In this document: positions 5,175 through 5,211 of the stretch, piece by piece
How positions within the stretch are numbered: the first letter of the stretch is position 1
Layout: every line of letters begins with the position of its first letter
Assembly: GCA_000433635.1 (NCBI GenBank)
Contig: HF997889.1
Span: 1 to 5,211, forward strand
DNA length: 5,211 nucleotides
Reading direction: 5' to 3'
DNA from: Ruminococcus sp. CAG:254
Lineage (GTDB): Bacteria; Bacillota; Clostridia; Oscillospirales; Ruminococcaceae
Position numbers and translations under genes: made by a program
The notes under the pieces: generated by a model
The model's database searches: none
What the model was told of the DNA's origin: nothing
Seen by the model: the letters and a program-made list of their open reading frames with translations, nothing else

Positions 5175-5209
5175 TGAGAGCCGCAGGCAACTGCGGTCGA
5201 GCTGGCTCA
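5175..5209. other. GNRA-capped hairpin at the window edge, unassigned
   Basis: CCGCAG (5181-5186) and CTGCGG (5191-5196) form a perfect six-pair stem closed by the tetraloop GCAA. TGAG (5175-5178) can pair with CTCA (5206-5209) outside it. There is no T-tract, so it is not a terminator. It may begin a structured RNA or repeat that continues beyond the window, or lie at the end of a neighbouring gene. A minus-strand TGA at 5209-5207 would suit a convergent gene. Confidence 0.35.
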
Positions 5210-5211
5210 GC

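Noticed and set aside
5174..5211. Start of a + strand gene at ATG 5174
   Set aside because: AGGA directly abuts the ATG with no spacing, the segment folds into a hairpin, and only 12 codons are visible.
1..5211. CRISPR array, tRNA, rRNA, insertion sequence, toxin-antitoxin or phage genes
   Set aside because: No regularly spaced repeats, cloverleaf, transposase or integrase motifs, or terminal repeats with target duplications were seen on either strand.

Overview
The window reads as chromosomal DNA of a low-to-moderate-GC Gram-positive anaerobe, most likely a Clostridia member of the Ruminococcaceae/Oscillospiraceae type. This is inferred from the pyrophosphate-type phosphofructokinase, the clostridial style of the S11 peptidase-family and DUF368 proteins, the strong purine-rich Shine-Dalgarno sites and the intrinsic terminators. 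The taxon is an inference; no rRNA or other phylogenetic marker is present.

Layout: bases 1-80 hold the tail and intrinsic terminator of an upstream + strand unit. A near-consensus sigma-A promoter (TTGACA, 17 bp, TACAAT; 101-129) drives a monocistronic PPi-dependent phosphofructokinase (179-1399, +). A convergent gene for a small cytosolic metallophosphoesterase (1501-2178, -) faces it, with two tandem terminators for the minus strand in the 101-bp gap. The 279-bp divergent intergenic region (2179-2457) carries a candidate minus-strand promoter whose spacer is a perfect 12-bp palindrome, and a long imperfect inverted repeat flanked by A-rich and T-rich tracts. Next come a membrane-anchored D-alanyl-D-alanine carboxypeptidase-family protein (2458-4086, +), a terminator-like hairpin, a DUF368/PopT-type polyprenyl-phosphate translocase (4199-5086, +) and a strong terminator (5121-5163).

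The most notable point is that the S11-family protein keeps its fold signature and KTG motif but lacks the catalytic Ser and Lys of SxxK (PAHLAQ instead of PASxxK) and the Asn of SxN (SSC). It therefore looks like a penicillin-binding pseudoenzyme, with a transmembrane anchor and a roughly 100-residue basic cytoplasmic tail. It sits beside a predicted undecaprenyl-phosphate recycling transporter, so both + strand genes in the right half point to the cell envelope. The metallophosphoesterase also departs from its superfamily at two metal-site motifs (GCHE for GNHE, GKCH for GHxH). The phosphofructokinase belongs to central glycolysis and shows no obvious functional link to the envelope genes.
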